DNA of 64,000 bases from JACCZH01 sp963729445 (lineage in GTDB: Bacteria > Chloroflexota > Chloroflexia > Thermomicrobiales > CFX8), in the NCBI GenBank assembly GCA_963729445.1, contig CAVSNU010000005.1:1178001-1242000 (forward strand), in the 5' to 3' direction. The stretch's first letter is position 1. Each line of letters starts with the position of its first letter. The notes beneath the pieces are model-generated. The model ran no database searches and had not been told where the DNA came from. It saw nothing but the letters and a program-made list of their open reading frames with translations. Positions 51,995 to 60,565 of this stretch are shown in pieces. The position numbers and the translations under genes were made by a program.

Positions 51995-52281
51995 GTTGGG
52001 ACGGCATACGCGACGAACGGATCCTCAACAGCGTGCAACGGATGCGAATCTCAGCGCGCGCTAGGGGGGCACCGAACCTGTTTGAAGATGACATCAACGC
52101 GCTCACACTCCACATCGACGCGCTGCACCACATCATGGGCTACTGCGCGGGGCTGCTCCACGATGAGCGCACCGGCATGACGGTCGATGACCGGGCATGG
52201 TCGACGGTTGCCGCCTGTGAGGTCCTGCTACGCGAACACATCGAAGACCCGCAACTGCCGGGAGATGGAGGCACGGCGTGA
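51991..52281 (+). CDS. Hypothetical phage protein
   Basis: 96 residues from GTG 51991 overlapping the stop before it. It has an acidic helix-rich sequence (DDINALTLHIDALHHIMGYC). No family recognised. Confidence 0.6.
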   Translation: MSWDGIRDERILNSVQRMRISARARGAPNLFEDDINALTLHIDALHHIMGYCAGLLHDERTGMTVDDRAWSTVAACEVLLREHIEDPQLPGDGGTA

Positions 52282-52949
52282 GAATGCAACCCAAGCCATT
52301 TACCAAAACTGAGCTGGATGCGCTCAAGGAGATCCGCCCAAACTATAACTTCGCAACGCGGCTCTACTCAGAGCAGAACCCCAGGTTCGAAGGACGGCGA
52401 TACGAGCTCACTCTCGGGTCCAACGGAGATCAGCATGTGATTGGCCTGCTGGCGCTGCTCCCGGAGCAGCACGCTGACCTGACGACCACGCTGGGATCGA
52501 GCGATCGTCTCTTCGCCACCGCCCTCGCTCAGCACGATGAAATCATGCGGCTACGCCAAGCCGCAGAACTCGTACGGGACACCCTCTGGAAGTATTTCCG
52601 GGATTCCGAATCCGGCGACAAGGAACGGCTCGTGAATGCGCTGGCCTGTTCCTACATCCTGGACCAGGAGCTCAACCCGGACGAATACAGAGATGGTGCT
52701 CCCGATACCGCCATCAGCGGCTACTACGGCGGCTTTGGCCTGACCTGCGGCCCGACCGGACCCGAACCCGACTACCCACCCATCTGCACCGTCTGCGGCC
52801 GCGACAACTGCCTGTGCCTGCCGTATGCGTACGACGCCCTGGACGACCCCGTGCTGCGGGCACAGGAGGCGGAGATCGTCTCTGGCTTGGTGGGCTATGA
52901 CCCGGCTGACTTTGTTGTCGGTCACGAACGATTGGCGCGAGGACTATGA
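52278..52949 (+). CDS. Hypothetical phage protein
   Basis: 223 residues from GTG 52278. It contains a CTVCGRDNCLCLP cluster near residue 180 that could bind a metal, after a helical segment (RLFATALAQHDEIMRLRQAAELV). Overlaps both neighbours by 4 bp. Function unknown. Confidence 0.6.
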   Translation: MRMQPKPFTKTELDALKEIRPNYNFATRLYSEQNPRFEGRRYELTLGSNGDQHVIGLLALLPEQHADLTTTLGSSDRLFATALAQHDEIMRLRQAAELVRDTLWKYFRDSESGDKERLVNALACSYILDQELNPDEYRDGAPDTAISGYYGGFGLTCGPTGPEPDYPPICTVCGRDNCLCLPYAYDALDDPVLRAQEAEIVSGLVGYDPADFVVGHERLARGL

Positions 52950-53530
52950 GCAACAACACGATTCGCGAGATCAGCACCGACCACCGGCTCTACGTGCACC
53001 TGCGCAGGATGGGCCTGCGCTACCTGATCGTTCAGGGCGACGACGAGAGCGTTATCGTGACCGATGGCTTCGTGATCGTGCCGCTGCAGGGCTCACATCC
53101 GCTCTTCAGGAACAAGCGGCTGATACCAGCTATATCGGCTGGCCGGCCGCGGTTCTACAGCTACGACCAAGACTACCAGCGGTACTACGACTCGCACGCG
53201 GCCGACCAGAAGCGATTAGTGCCTGATCTCTTGCAGTACTGGGGCGGCTTCGTTGCTGCGGCTACCATCCCGCTCACCGCAATACCAAGGACGGCGACTG
53301 ACGACCAGGACATCCCGGCGATCACCCTGGTTGCTCCTGACGGAGAGGTCACCTACCTGTCGCGGGCATTGGTGGACCTGTTCCCGGCGACAGGCTTCTG
53401 GGGGTCGAACACACACAGCGTGTCGTTCCAAGGACGTTCGTACCGCCACGTCCTGCTCGGTAACGACGATGGACCGCTGGCCGGGATTGCTCCAGTTGCA
53501 CCTGGGTCGACGTTCGAGGCCACCCCATGA
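52946..53530 (+). CDS. Hypothetical phage protein
   Basis: 194 residues. Beta-rich, with YLIVQGDDESVIVTDGFVIV, an aromatic segment FYSYDQDYQRYYDSH and VTYLSRALVDLFPATGFWG. No known motif. Overlaps the next small gene by 4 bp. Confidence 0.6.
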   Translation: MSNNTIREISTDHRLYVHLRRMGLRYLIVQGDDESVIVTDGFVIVPLQGSHPLFRNKRLIPAISAGRPRFYSYDQDYQRYYDSHAADQKRLVPDLLQYWGGFVAAATIPLTAIPRTATDDQDIPAITLVAPDGEVTYLSRALVDLFPATGFWGSNTHSVSFQGRSYRHVLLGNDDGPLAGIAPVAPGSTFEATP

Positions 53531-53655
53531 CCGACCCGATCACGACCGGCGCGGCGCTGGCGGCGCTGCTGCTCCTGGGCGCGCTCACCTGCGTCGTCCT
53601 GGAGCAGACGGGCTGGATGGCGGCGGTCGTGCGGCTCATTGAAGGAAGAGAGTAA
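53527..53655 (+). CDS. Small single-helix membrane protein (42 aa)
   Basis: Short gene from ATG 53527 to TAA 53655. One hydrophobic helix (ITTGAALAALLLLGALTCVV) followed by LEQTGWMAAVVRLIEGRE. ATGA overlap with the preceding gene supports it. Could be a small inner-membrane regulator; too early in the operon for a certain holin. Confidence 0.6.
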   Translation: MTDPITTGAALAALLLLGALTCVVLEQTGWMAAVVRLIEGRE

Positions 53656-53660
53656 CGACG

Positions 53661-53846
53661 ATGAAAGACACATCAGATACCGAAGTCATCAGGCAATTCG
53701 AAGCGTGGCTCAACATGCATATCGATTACCTGCAGAAGCGCGAAACCGGAGAGCCCGGAGACGAGATCCACATTCGTGCTCTGACGGCGAGCCTGATCCT
53801 ACGGCGGTTCCTTGAGTTCAAGAGTGGCCGAAAGGTCATCGATTAA
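53661..53846 (+). CDS. Small hypothetical phage protein
   Basis: 61 residues, helical (IRQFEAWLNMHIDYLQKR, ALTASLILRRFLEFKSGR). Follows closely on the membrane peptide gene. Unknown. Confidence 0.5.
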   Translation: MKDTSDTEVIRQFEAWLNMHIDYLQKRETGEPGDEIHIRALTASLILRRFLEFKSGRKVID

Positions 53847-53875
53847 GCCTCGATACAGGGAAGAGGACTAACAGC

Positions 53876-54295
53876 ATGAAGAAGCTCAACGAGACCCACG
53901 CACGATCCGAGTGCAACGCCGCGCTGCTGGCACGGGGGCTGTCGATCGACCCACCGAAGACGCTGAGTATGTTGAGCCGCAGCATGGATGCGCGTGCCCG
54001 GTTACGCCAGAAAGCCTACCTGTTGCGAGAGCGCCATCTGGCACGCGGCCTGGAGCCTGACGCGACGTTCGGGGAGCGACTGCGGTCGTGGCGTCTGCGG
54101 GCGGGACTCACACAGTGGGATCTCTCCAGACGTATCGGCGTCTCGCAGGGCCACATCTCCAACGTCGAACTCGCCCGGACGAGGATGGCACCAGCCCATC
54201 TAGTGGTTGCCGCGCGACATCTTGACACCACGGTTGACGACCTGCTGTACGGGCCGGAGAGCAATGACGAGCAGCGGGACGGGGTGGCGGCATGA
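53876..54295 (+). CDS. XRE-family HTH protein
   Basis: 139 residues. N-terminal segment of about 60 residues of unknown role, then an XRE helix-turn-helix FGERLRSWRLRAGLTQWDLSRRIGVSQGHISNVELA (about 66-101) and DDLLYG. Presumed transcription regulator inside the early operon; overlaps the next gene by 4 bp. Confidence 0.78.
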   Translation: MKKLNETHARSECNAALLARGLSIDPPKTLSMLSRSMDARARLRQKAYLLRERHLARGLEPDATFGERLRSWRLRAGLTQWDLSRRIGVSQGHISNVELARTRMAPAHLVVAARHLDTTVDDLLYGPESNDEQRDGVAA

Positions 54296-55503
54296 GCCTG
54301 AAAGTCATTGACAACGACGGCGAACTGCGACCTGCGCCGCGCAACCTCTCGTCTGACCTGTTTATCGAGTTCGAGCGCAAAGACGAACAGCAGATCATGG
54401 CTGAGATTCAGGGTGCGGCCATCGAGGAATTCATCTACGAGTTCAAGCAGGGTGGCCAGACCGTCACCGGGCTCTCACTGTCTGGCGTGATGGCCGTCGC
54501 TCAGAACCTGGGCGGCATCACCATGAGCCAACCGGTCTGGAGCGAGAGCACGGACCATGAGGACGGCACGCCGACGATCACCTGCGACATCAGCGCCACC
54601 GACCACAAGACCGGCATGTCCGTATGGGGCGACGCGACGCAGCGCTGGTTTGAGAAGCGCCGTGACGGGTCCACTAGCTACGACAAGTTTGCACGCTCCA
54701 AGGCGCTCTCGAAGGCACAGCGCAACGCCGTCCGGAAGCTCATCCCCGAGAAGCTGGCAACCCAGATGATCCGCCACTTCCGTGAGGGCAACGGTGGGCA
54801 GCCGGCCAGTGCGCGGTCCCAATCGGCGGGCAACAATCGGCAGCTTGGTTCGGGTTCGGCAGGCGGTGGGGCCCCCATGACCCCTAACCAGCGGAAGTAC
54901 ATCGAGTCGTTGGCGCGTGACACCGGCCTGGATCGTGCCACTCTCAAGGCAAACCTACAGACGGCCTTCGGTAGTGACCTCCCAGACCTCATGAAAGGCG
55001 ATGCTGGCACCGTTATCGAAGCGTTGCAAGCACTCAAGGATGACCAGACAAACGCGGGGTTTGACGGACGAGGAGCCCTGACGTTCATCGAAATCCTTCG
55101 TGGTCCCCGTGAAACAACGACCGCTGGCGACGAATACGCTGACTGGGCTCCGAAGAAAGATCCAGCCCCAGCACCCGCTACCCTCTCCCGGGAGGACGCC
55201 CTGCAAGCCCTCACGCAGTCCGGCGACAGCGAGACGTTCACATCGGCCTGGGCTGACGTGAAGGCGTCCGGGCATGGCGACGATCTGGAGTTCTTTGGTG
55301 TCGCGCTCGATCTCCTGAAGGCGTTCCTGAACGATGCCGAGACGGGACCGGAGTGGAGCCGGGTGATGAAGGCGGCGAAGGGGGCGGGATGCGCAAGCGA
55401 CCCCGAACTGGCCGAGCTCGCCCGTATCCGTAAGCGAGAGATCCAGGCTGCACTAGACGCCAAACGAGCGGCCGAGGCAGCACAGCAGACGAGCGACGTT
55501 TAG
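54292..55503 (+). CDS. Putative phage recombination protein (SSAP-like)
   Basis: 403 residues. The N-terminal half (about 30-165: QQIMAEIQGAAIEEFIYEF, GLSLSGVMAVAQNLGGITM, CDISATDHKTGMSVWGDATQ, FARSKALSKAQRNAVRKLIP) has the layout of phage single-strand-annealing proteins, where a beta sheet is followed by a '..RSKAl.KAqRNA.rkl' helix, and the middle has MTPNQRKYIESLARDTGLD, which in ERF/Sak-type proteins precedes the C-terminal tail. A direct match to a named family is not certain. The acidic C-terminus (about 290-400) could bind an SSB. Placed just before replication genes, as usual for recombination functions. Confidence 0.55.
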   Translation: MSLKVIDNDGELRPAPRNLSSDLFIEFERKDEQQIMAEIQGAAIEEFIYEFKQGGQTVTGLSLSGVMAVAQNLGGITMSQPVWSESTDHEDGTPTITCDISATDHKTGMSVWGDATQRWFEKRRDGSTSYDKFARSKALSKAQRNAVRKLIPEKLATQMIRHFREGNGGQPASARSQSAGNNRQLGSGSAGGGAPMTPNQRKYIESLARDTGLDRATLKANLQTAFGSDLPDLMKGDAGTVIEALQALKDDQTNAGFDGRGALTFIEILRGPRETTTAGDEYADWAPKKDPAPAPATLSREDALQALTQSGDSETFTSAWADVKASGHGDDLEFFGVALDLLKAFLNDAETGPEWSRVMKAAKGAGCASDPELAELARIRKREIQAALDAKRAAEAAQQTSDV

Positions 55504-55565
55504 GCAATCGGCGGCGGTGTGACGAGCATCGCCGCATTGATTGTACGTAATTCTTGGGGGCACAC

Positions 55566-56195
55566 GTGGTAAAATTAGCATCTACAAGCCAAAAGCCGGG
55601 CAGTGCTGGTAACACTCCCGGCGCGACATGGAAGGTGATTGCTCCCATGCACTCCAATCTTAACACCGATTCCCCGGATGGTTCCACGTGGGACCCAGAC
55701 CCTCAGGGCCTTATCGAGTTTGAGCTTTGGGAAGAGTACAAAGCCAAGGTCGATACCTTCCATGCTGAGTGGGTCCGGAATGACCCGACCCGCAAGAGCG
55801 GCTATGTCTATGTCATGGCCATGCTGGGCGCAGGACCATCCTCTGCTGGCATGCAGACCGTGAAAATCGGGAGGTCGCGAACCCCCCGGCTCCGGCTCAA
55901 GGAAGTCCAAAAATCCAGCGTCATAATGCCGTATCGGATAGAGCTCTGGGACACGTTTTGGTCTCCAGATATGAAGCGTGCCGAACGCCTGATGCACATG
56001 TTGCTACAGCGCTATCGGACCCATGGTGAATGGTTCGATTTGCCGAGCGACATCTGGGGATCATTCGATGCCCTGTGGTACATCGAGCCATATCACAGCC
56101 TGACTGAACTTGAGTTCAGAGATGGCTACAACGGCGGTTGGTACACACCTCAGGCGTTCTTTGAGCATCAGATTCATCGGCATGGTGAGTCCTGA
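55566..56195 (+). CDS. T5orf172-domain (GIY-YIG-like) protein
   Basis: About 209 residues from GTG 55566; GGGGG lies 6-7 bp upstream. The core GYVYVMAMLGAG, TVKIGRSRTPRLRLKEVQ, AERLMHMLLQRYRTHGEWFDLP matches the T5orf172/MUG113 domain, related to GIY-YIG nucleases and common in phages. Catalytic-like Tyr/Lys/Arg/His are present. It might nick or recognise DNA or RNA. Its end overlaps the next gene's start by one base (TGATG). Confidence 0.75.
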   Translation: MVKLASTSQKPGSAGNTPGATWKVIAPMHSNLNTDSPDGSTWDPDPQGLIEFELWEEYKAKVDTFHAEWVRNDPTRKSGYVYVMAMLGAGPSSAGMQTVKIGRSRTPRLRLKEVQKSSVIMPYRIELWDTFWSPDMKRAERLMHMLLQRYRTHGEWFDLPSDIWGSFDALWYIEPYHSLTELEFRDGYNGGWYTPQAFFEHQIHRHGES

Positions 56196-57085
56196 TGGCT
56201 TGGGTTTCAATTGACGATCAATTCCATGACCACCCGAAGGCAGAGCAGGTAGGCCCACTGGGACGTGACTTGTACGTCGCCGGACTGGAGTACGCCAATC
56301 GGAACCTGACCGACGGCTTCATCCCCAAAGCGACAGCCGGCCGGCTGGTGAGCTTTTACGAAATACCTGGCATCAACGTCACGGTGAATCCCTATGACGT
56401 TGTGCAGCTTCTGCTGGATGCCGGACTCTGGGATAGCACCGATGGCGGATTCCAGATCCACGACTACCTGGAATACCAACCGTCCTCCGAAGAAGTAACG
56501 AAGCGCCGAGAACTCAAGCGCGAGAGGCAACAACGCTGGCGTGAGAAGCAGGAACAGAGCGAATCGTCTACTCATAAGGTAGATGACGCGTCTGTAGACG
56601 CGCCACGAGACGATCTGCAAGACGATCTACAAGACGGGCAAACCCAAGACCCAAGACCCAAGACCCAAGTAATACCCAAGAACCCAAAACCCAAGGCAAG
56701 GAATATTGCCGCGACAAGCGCGGCGCGAGAACCGGACCCGCTGTTCAACGCAATCGCTGAGGCTTGGATGGGCGAGCCGTATCGGCCGGACCTGCTGAAC
56801 GAGAAGCAAGCCCCACTGGTCGGTGCCGCCACGGCCGCATTGCGCAAGGTCGGGGCGCGGCCCGAGGACGTTCCTGCCGAATGGCGGCGCTTGAACGCCC
56901 GGTATGACAACCCGACACCGGCGGCTCTAGCGAAGCACTGGGGCACGAACGGATCGCGACGTGCCACCGAGGCATCCGGCAATGCTCCACCTAGCAGTCA
57001 TATCCCGGAATGGGGGCCGGATCATCCGTCTTGGGATGAGACGCTCAACGCCCCAGATTGGAATCAACGCTATGCAGAGAACTAA
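56195..57085 (+). CDS. Phage replication initiation/helicase-loader-like protein
   Basis: 296 residues. N-terminus MAWVSIDDQFHDHPKAEQVGP with GFIPKATAGRLV and VQLLLDAGLWDSTDGGFQIHDYLEYQP is the winged-helix opening of phage replisome organisers. A charged linker (about 105-170) is encoded partly by direct DNA repeats, and the C-terminus (PLFNAIAEAWMG, LVGAATAALRKVGARPEDV) resembles helicase-loader ends. It is directly before and overlaps (14 bp) the dnaB gene, so it likely recruits DnaB at the phage origin. Confidence 0.72.
   Translation: MAWVSIDDQFHDHPKAEQVGPLGRDLYVAGLEYANRNLTDGFIPKATAGRLVSFYEIPGINVTVNPYDVVQLLLDAGLWDSTDGGFQIHDYLEYQPSSEEVTKRRELKRERQQRWREKQEQSESSTHKVDDASVDAPRDDLQDDLQDGQTQDPRPKTQVIPKNPKPKARNIAATSAAREPDPLFNAIAEAWMGEPYRPDLLNEKQAPLVGAATAALRKVGARPEDVPAEWRRLNARYDNPTPAALAKHWGTNGSRRATEASGNAPPSSHIPEWGPDHPSWDETLNAPDWNQRYAEN
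56641..56698. repeat. ACCCAAG heptamer array inside the replication gene
   Basis: Seven units (six ACCCAAG and one ACCCAAA) in 57 bp, four head to tail, then three separated by short spacers; just upstream GACGATCTGCAA/GACGATCTACAA also repeat. Tandem short direct repeats within an initiator gene are the classical position of a phage origin. They also encode a Thr/Gln/Pro/Lys-rich linker, so a purely coding origin is possible. Confidence 0.6.
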
Positions 57086-58397
57086 CCCCCTCCCACCGCA
57101 CGACCTGGAAGCCGAGCAGGCGGTATTAGGCTCGGTGCTGCTCGACCGGGACGCGATTATCAGCCTGGCGCCGCTCTTGCAGGCCGGCGACTTCTTCAAG
57201 GCCGGACACGGCGTGATCTACCGCGCCATGCTGGCCCTCTACTGGCAGCGCACGCCAACCGACATCGTGACGCTGGTCTCGGAGCTCCAGCGCAACGGCA
57301 CCCTGCATGACGCCGGCGGCGAGTCCTACCTGGCCGAGCTCATGGCCGCCACGCCAACCGCGGTGCACGCGGCCTACTACGCCCGGATCGTCAAGGACCA
57401 CGCCATCCGGCGGCAGTTGATCGCGGCCGGACAGGCGATTGTCCAGGCAGCCTACGACGCGGCACGCGAGATCCCGGACACCATCGGCTCGTGCGAGGTC
57501 GCCCTCGGTGACGCCGTGCGGGGTTACAGCCGCGAGGGGCTGGAGGGTATGGACAAGCTGGTCGACGGCTATCTGGCGCGCATAGATGGCCCACCGCCGA
57601 AGCGCGTCTACAGCGGCCTGCCGAGTCTCGACGGCCTGCTCCAGGGCGTGCGTGGCGGTGACATGGTGGTCATCGGTGCCCGCCCGATGTTTGGCAAGAG
57701 CGCGCTGGGCATGCAGTGGGCACTCAACGCCGCCAAGTCCGGGCACACCGTCGGCGCGGTCTCGCTGGAGATGAGGGCTCAGCAACTGCTCTACCGCATG
57801 CTTGCCCACGAGACCGGCGTTGACTCGCGCAAGATCGCCGTTGGCGGCGGCGCGCTGAACGAGCACGAGCGCGAGTGGGTGGCCGAAGCGGCTGGCGACT
57901 TGCGCCCCCTGCAGCTCTACGTCGACGCGCGCACCGGGGGCCGGATCGAGGACCTGGTCAACAGCGCCCGCAACCTGCACGTCGAGAAGGGGCTGGACCT
58001 GCTGGTCGTGGACTACATCGGGCTGGTGGGCAGCAGCAAAAAGCACAGCAGCCGGGTCCAGGAGGTTGGCTACGTGTCGCGCTCACTCAAGGTGCTGGCG
58101 ATGGAGCTGGACATTCCGGTCATCGTGCTAGCCCAGCTCAACCGGGGGCTGATGAGCCGGCCGGACAAGACGCCGGTGCTCAGTGACCTGCGTGAGACCG
58201 GCGACATCGAGCAGGACGCCGACGTGGTGCTCTTTATCCACCGACCGGGCATGTTCGAGGGCGACGCGACCGACCCGGCGCTGACGCACCTGATCGTCGC
58301 CAAGCACCGCAGCGGGCCGCTGGGCCGGGTGACGCTGCACTTTGACTCCCAGACGACCACCTTTGGCGAGAGCCATCGATTACGGAGCGTTGCATGA
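57072..58397 (+). CDS. dnaB: Replicative DNA helicase, DnaB family
   Basis: 441 residues from ATG 57072. The N-terminal primase-interacting domain begins LPPHDLEAEQAVLGSVLLDRD and includes the domain pattern VHAAYYARIVKDHAIRRQLI; Walker A GARPMFGKSA (202-211); Walker B LLVVDYIGLV; ending RHSGPLG-like (KHRSGPLGRVTLHF). A hexameric 5'-3' DNA helicase opening the phage replication fork. Complete, and overlapped by the preceding gene. Confidence 0.95.
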   Translation: MQRTNPLPPHDLEAEQAVLGSVLLDRDAIISLAPLLQAGDFFKAGHGVIYRAMLALYWQRTPTDIVTLVSELQRNGTLHDAGGESYLAELMAATPTAVHAAYYARIVKDHAIRRQLIAAGQAIVQAAYDAAREIPDTIGSCEVALGDAVRGYSREGLEGMDKLVDGYLARIDGPPPKRVYSGLPSLDGLLQGVRGGDMVVIGARPMFGKSALGMQWALNAAKSGHTVGAVSLEMRAQQLLYRMLAHETGVDSRKIAVGGGALNEHEREWVAEAAGDLRPLQLYVDARTGGRIEDLVNSARNLHVEKGLDLLVVDYIGLVGSSKKHSSRVQEVGYVSRSLKVLAMELDIPVIVLAQLNRGLMSRPDKTPVLSDLRETGDIEQDADVVLFIHRPGMFEGDATDPALTHLIVAKHRSGPLGRVTLHFDSQTTTFGESHRLRSVA

Positions 58398-58723
58398 GCA
58401 CTACAACCAAAGAATTGCAACCGCGAATCTGGGAATACGATCCCAGCCATCGACTGCGAACGAAACCTGGGCCGGCATCGGCGGTCGGTTCGACACCTTG
58501 CCCGCACTGCGGAGACCTGATGGTCTATCGCTGCACGTACCGACGCCTCTACACGTTCGCCTCTGAGTATGACCCCGGGAATTGGCGCTGGAGTGCGGAA
58601 CTCGACCACGAGCTGTCCACTTGCGAGTGCGCTCACACATTGAACGTCGAGAAGTGGGAGGCAGAACGGGTTCTCGATTTGGTCAAGGAAACCAATCGAA
58701 AGATGGGAGGCGACGGAGCATGA
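58394..58723 (+). CDS. Zinc-binding hypothetical phage protein
   Basis: 109 residues with CPHCGDLMVYRC and CECAHTL, four cysteines placed for one zinc site. N-terminal part is basic. ATGA overlaps on both sides. Role unknown; could bind DNA beside the helicase. Confidence 0.6.
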   Translation: MSTTTKELQPRIWEYDPSHRLRTKPGPASAVGSTPCPHCGDLMVYRCTYRRLYTFASEYDPGNWRWSAELDHELSTCECAHTLNVEKWEAERVLDLVKETNRKMGGDGA

Positions 58724-59316
58724 CCATCACAACAGAGCGACGTATCCCACTCGCCCTTGCCGAGAAGGAAGCCCAAGAATTCGTCGAACTGACGGCGATG
58801 TATGCCGAGCGCGGCGTGATTGCTGGCAGTATCCGGCGCAAGTCGGCGACGGTGAAAGATATCGAAATCGTGCTCGAGCCACGCCTGGAAGCGATCGTGG
58901 TCGACCTGTTCGGCGGCACGGTTACACGCAACACGTTTGACGATCGCTGCGACGAACTCAAGGGGATGGGCATCCTCACCGATCGGCTCGACAAGAACGG
59001 GCATCCGGCCTGGGGATCGAAATACAAGCGCGCCATGTTCGGCGATGTGCCGCTGGACCTGTTCAGTGTCCTGCCGCCGGCACAGTGGGGCGTCATCCTG
59101 GCGATTCGCACCGGGCCGTGGCGGTTCTCGCAAAGCCTCGTGACGCAGCGCAACAAGGGCGGCCTCTTGCCCAACGACATGTACGTCCGTGAAGGGGCGC
59201 TGTGGGTCAAGGCGTGGGGCGAAGAGCCGGAGCTGATCCCGACACCGACCGAGGAGAGCTTCTTTGCGGCGATCGAGATGCCCTGTCTGGAGCCGTGGAA
59301 ACGAGGCACGGCATGA
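58720..59316 (+). CDS. PolX/nucleotidyltransferase-like phage protein
   Basis: 198 residues from ATG 58720. The stretch VIAGSIRRKSATVKDIEIV (33-51) closely follows the DNA polymerase beta/PolX catalytic segment 'GS.RRg.etv.DiDilv', with Asp47 and Glu49 as metal ligands; FGDVPLDLFSVLP gives the third acid (Asp113), and LAIRTGPWRFSQSLV matches the 'TGs..fn' dNTP-binding turn. No helix-hairpin-helix domain or 8-kDa lyase domain is present, so it is a minimal enzyme. It may add nucleotides to DNA ends or RNA, or repair gaps. Placement in the replication module supports a DNA role. Confidence 0.7.
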   Translation: MTITTERRIPLALAEKEAQEFVELTAMYAERGVIAGSIRRKSATVKDIEIVLEPRLEAIVVDLFGGTVTRNTFDDRCDELKGMGILTDRLDKNGHPAWGSKYKRAMFGDVPLDLFSVLPPAQWGVILAIRTGPWRFSQSLVTQRNKGGLLPNDMYVREGALWVKAWGEEPELIPTPTEESFFAAIEMPCLEPWKRGTA

Positions 59317-59364
59317 TGGCACACCCAACGCCCCCCGCACGCGCACGCAGCAGAGGAGGCAGCG

Positions 59365-59730
59365 ATGAGTGATACCGCGACTATCCAGCCCGACACTGAA
59401 ATCATTGATGCGCTGAATGAGAAGGTGGTTCGTTATGAGCGAGCACTGGACCGCATAGCGAGCGATACGGTGATGTCTGGGCCGGTACCCGGATTCGCCC
59501 GAAAGGTGCTCGATGCGGCGAATGCAGAAGCCCCAATCTCGGGTTCCAACCGCGCGCTGCGCATCGAGAATGAATGCCTGTGGCGGGCCTACAGCATTCT
59601 GGACTTTGCCCTGAAGTTCTTTGTTGACCTCGATAGCTACAGCCCAGCCATCGAGGACTATGTAGGCGTCCCGAAAGCCAAGGCTGCGATAAACGACGCC
59701 CGCGCCGCCTTGAACGGAGACACCCCATGA
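59365..59730 (+). CDS. Hypothetical phage protein
   Basis: 121 residues with a GAGGAGG ribosome binding site. Mostly helical (EIIDALNEKVVRYERALDRIAS, LWRAYSILDFALKFFVDLDS). Unknown. Confidence 0.55.
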   Translation: MSDTATIQPDTEIIDALNEKVVRYERALDRIASDTVMSGPVPGFARKVLDAANAEAPISGSNRALRIENECLWRAYSILDFALKFFVDLDSYSPAIEDYVGVPKAKAAINDARAALNGDTP

Positions 59731-60053
59731 CGCACACCGACCCCACCACGACCGCAGCGGAGCGGGTGAACTACCAGCAGGACGAAGCCAGATTCGCAGT
59801 GCGTAGACACCTTGCGGAGCGAGAACGCACCTTTGATCGCATTATCGAGCCGATTCTAGAGCACTTGCCGGACGATGCGCCGGATGAAGAGATCCGGAAT
59901 GCCGTGTCGGAGGCGATGGAATCGAACGATGAATTGGCACAGCAACTGAACGAGATCGTTCTTGATAAGTTCGTCGATGACTACTTTGCGAGAACAGGCT
60001 GGACACCATCACATGTCGATGACGACGGCGATGTGATCTATCGGAAGGCATGA
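59727..60053 (+). CDS. Hypothetical acidic phage protein
   Basis: 108 residues, strongly acidic (LEHLPDDAPDEEIRNAVSEAMESNDELAQQL). Helical. Overlaps the previous gene by 4 bp. Unknown. Confidence 0.55.
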   Translation: MTHTDPTTTAAERVNYQQDEARFAVRRHLAERERTFDRIIEPILEHLPDDAPDEEIRNAVSEAMESNDELAQQLNEIVLDKFVDDYFARTGWTPSHVDDDGDVIYRKA

Positions 60054-60059
60054 CACCCT

Positions 60060-60368
60060 ATGACGCACAACGACACAACCACGAACCCCGTGAAGCGCTC
60101 GGCACGGATAGCGGCACGGATGGAACGTATCAAAGCGCTTGTGGCACAGGACCGGCGTGACAGCGACGCCGGGGAGTGGATGAGTGGCTCGCCATCGTTG
60201 CACGTGAGTGATGCCGAATGGCTACTCGCCGAGGTTGAGCGGGTGAAAGAGGCGCTGGAAGATGTGCTGTCAAAAGCATCTCCGATACTCAATACCGGAT
60301 GGTACAACGTCCCTCCTGTGTCCATAGAAAAAGCCCGTGCCGCCCTCGGAATCGAGGCCGGGAAATGA
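60060..60368 (+). CDS. Hypothetical phage protein
   Basis: 102 residues; basic start (KRSARIAARMERIKALVAQDRRDS), then LLAEVERVKEALEDVLSKASP. Overlaps the next gene by 4 bp. Unknown. Confidence 0.5.
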   Translation: MTHNDTTTNPVKRSARIAARMERIKALVAQDRRDSDAGEWMSGSPSLHVSDAEWLLAEVERVKEALEDVLSKASPILNTGWYNVPPVSIEKARAALGIEAGK

Positions 60369-60565
60369 GCACCGCGTACCACGAGGAGACACCCATGCAA
60401 TTTGACCTCGATGAAATCCTGATTCTGCTGGCCTTCGAAGCGAAAACCATCGACATGGAAACGGCTTGTGCCGCGCTCGGAATCACGCGCAGGGAGTTGA
60501 CCGGGTGGGAGCTGGCAGCCATCGGTGAAGGTCGGGATCTGGCGATCGAAAAGGCGGCCGCATGA
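60365..60565 (+). CDS. Small hypothetical phage protein
   Basis: 66 residues from ATG 60365. MQFDLDEILILLAFEAKTIDM and CAALGITRRELTGWELAAI; could be a compact helix-turn-helix. Overlaps both neighbours by 4 bp. Confidence 0.5.
   Translation: MSTAYHEETPMQFDLDEILILLAFEAKTIDMETACAALGITRRELTGWELAAIGEGRDLAIEKAAA

Noticed and set aside
57126..58046. 306-codon minus-strand frame opposite dnaB
   Set aside because: Shadow of the helicase gene; the plus strand carries all DnaB motifs.
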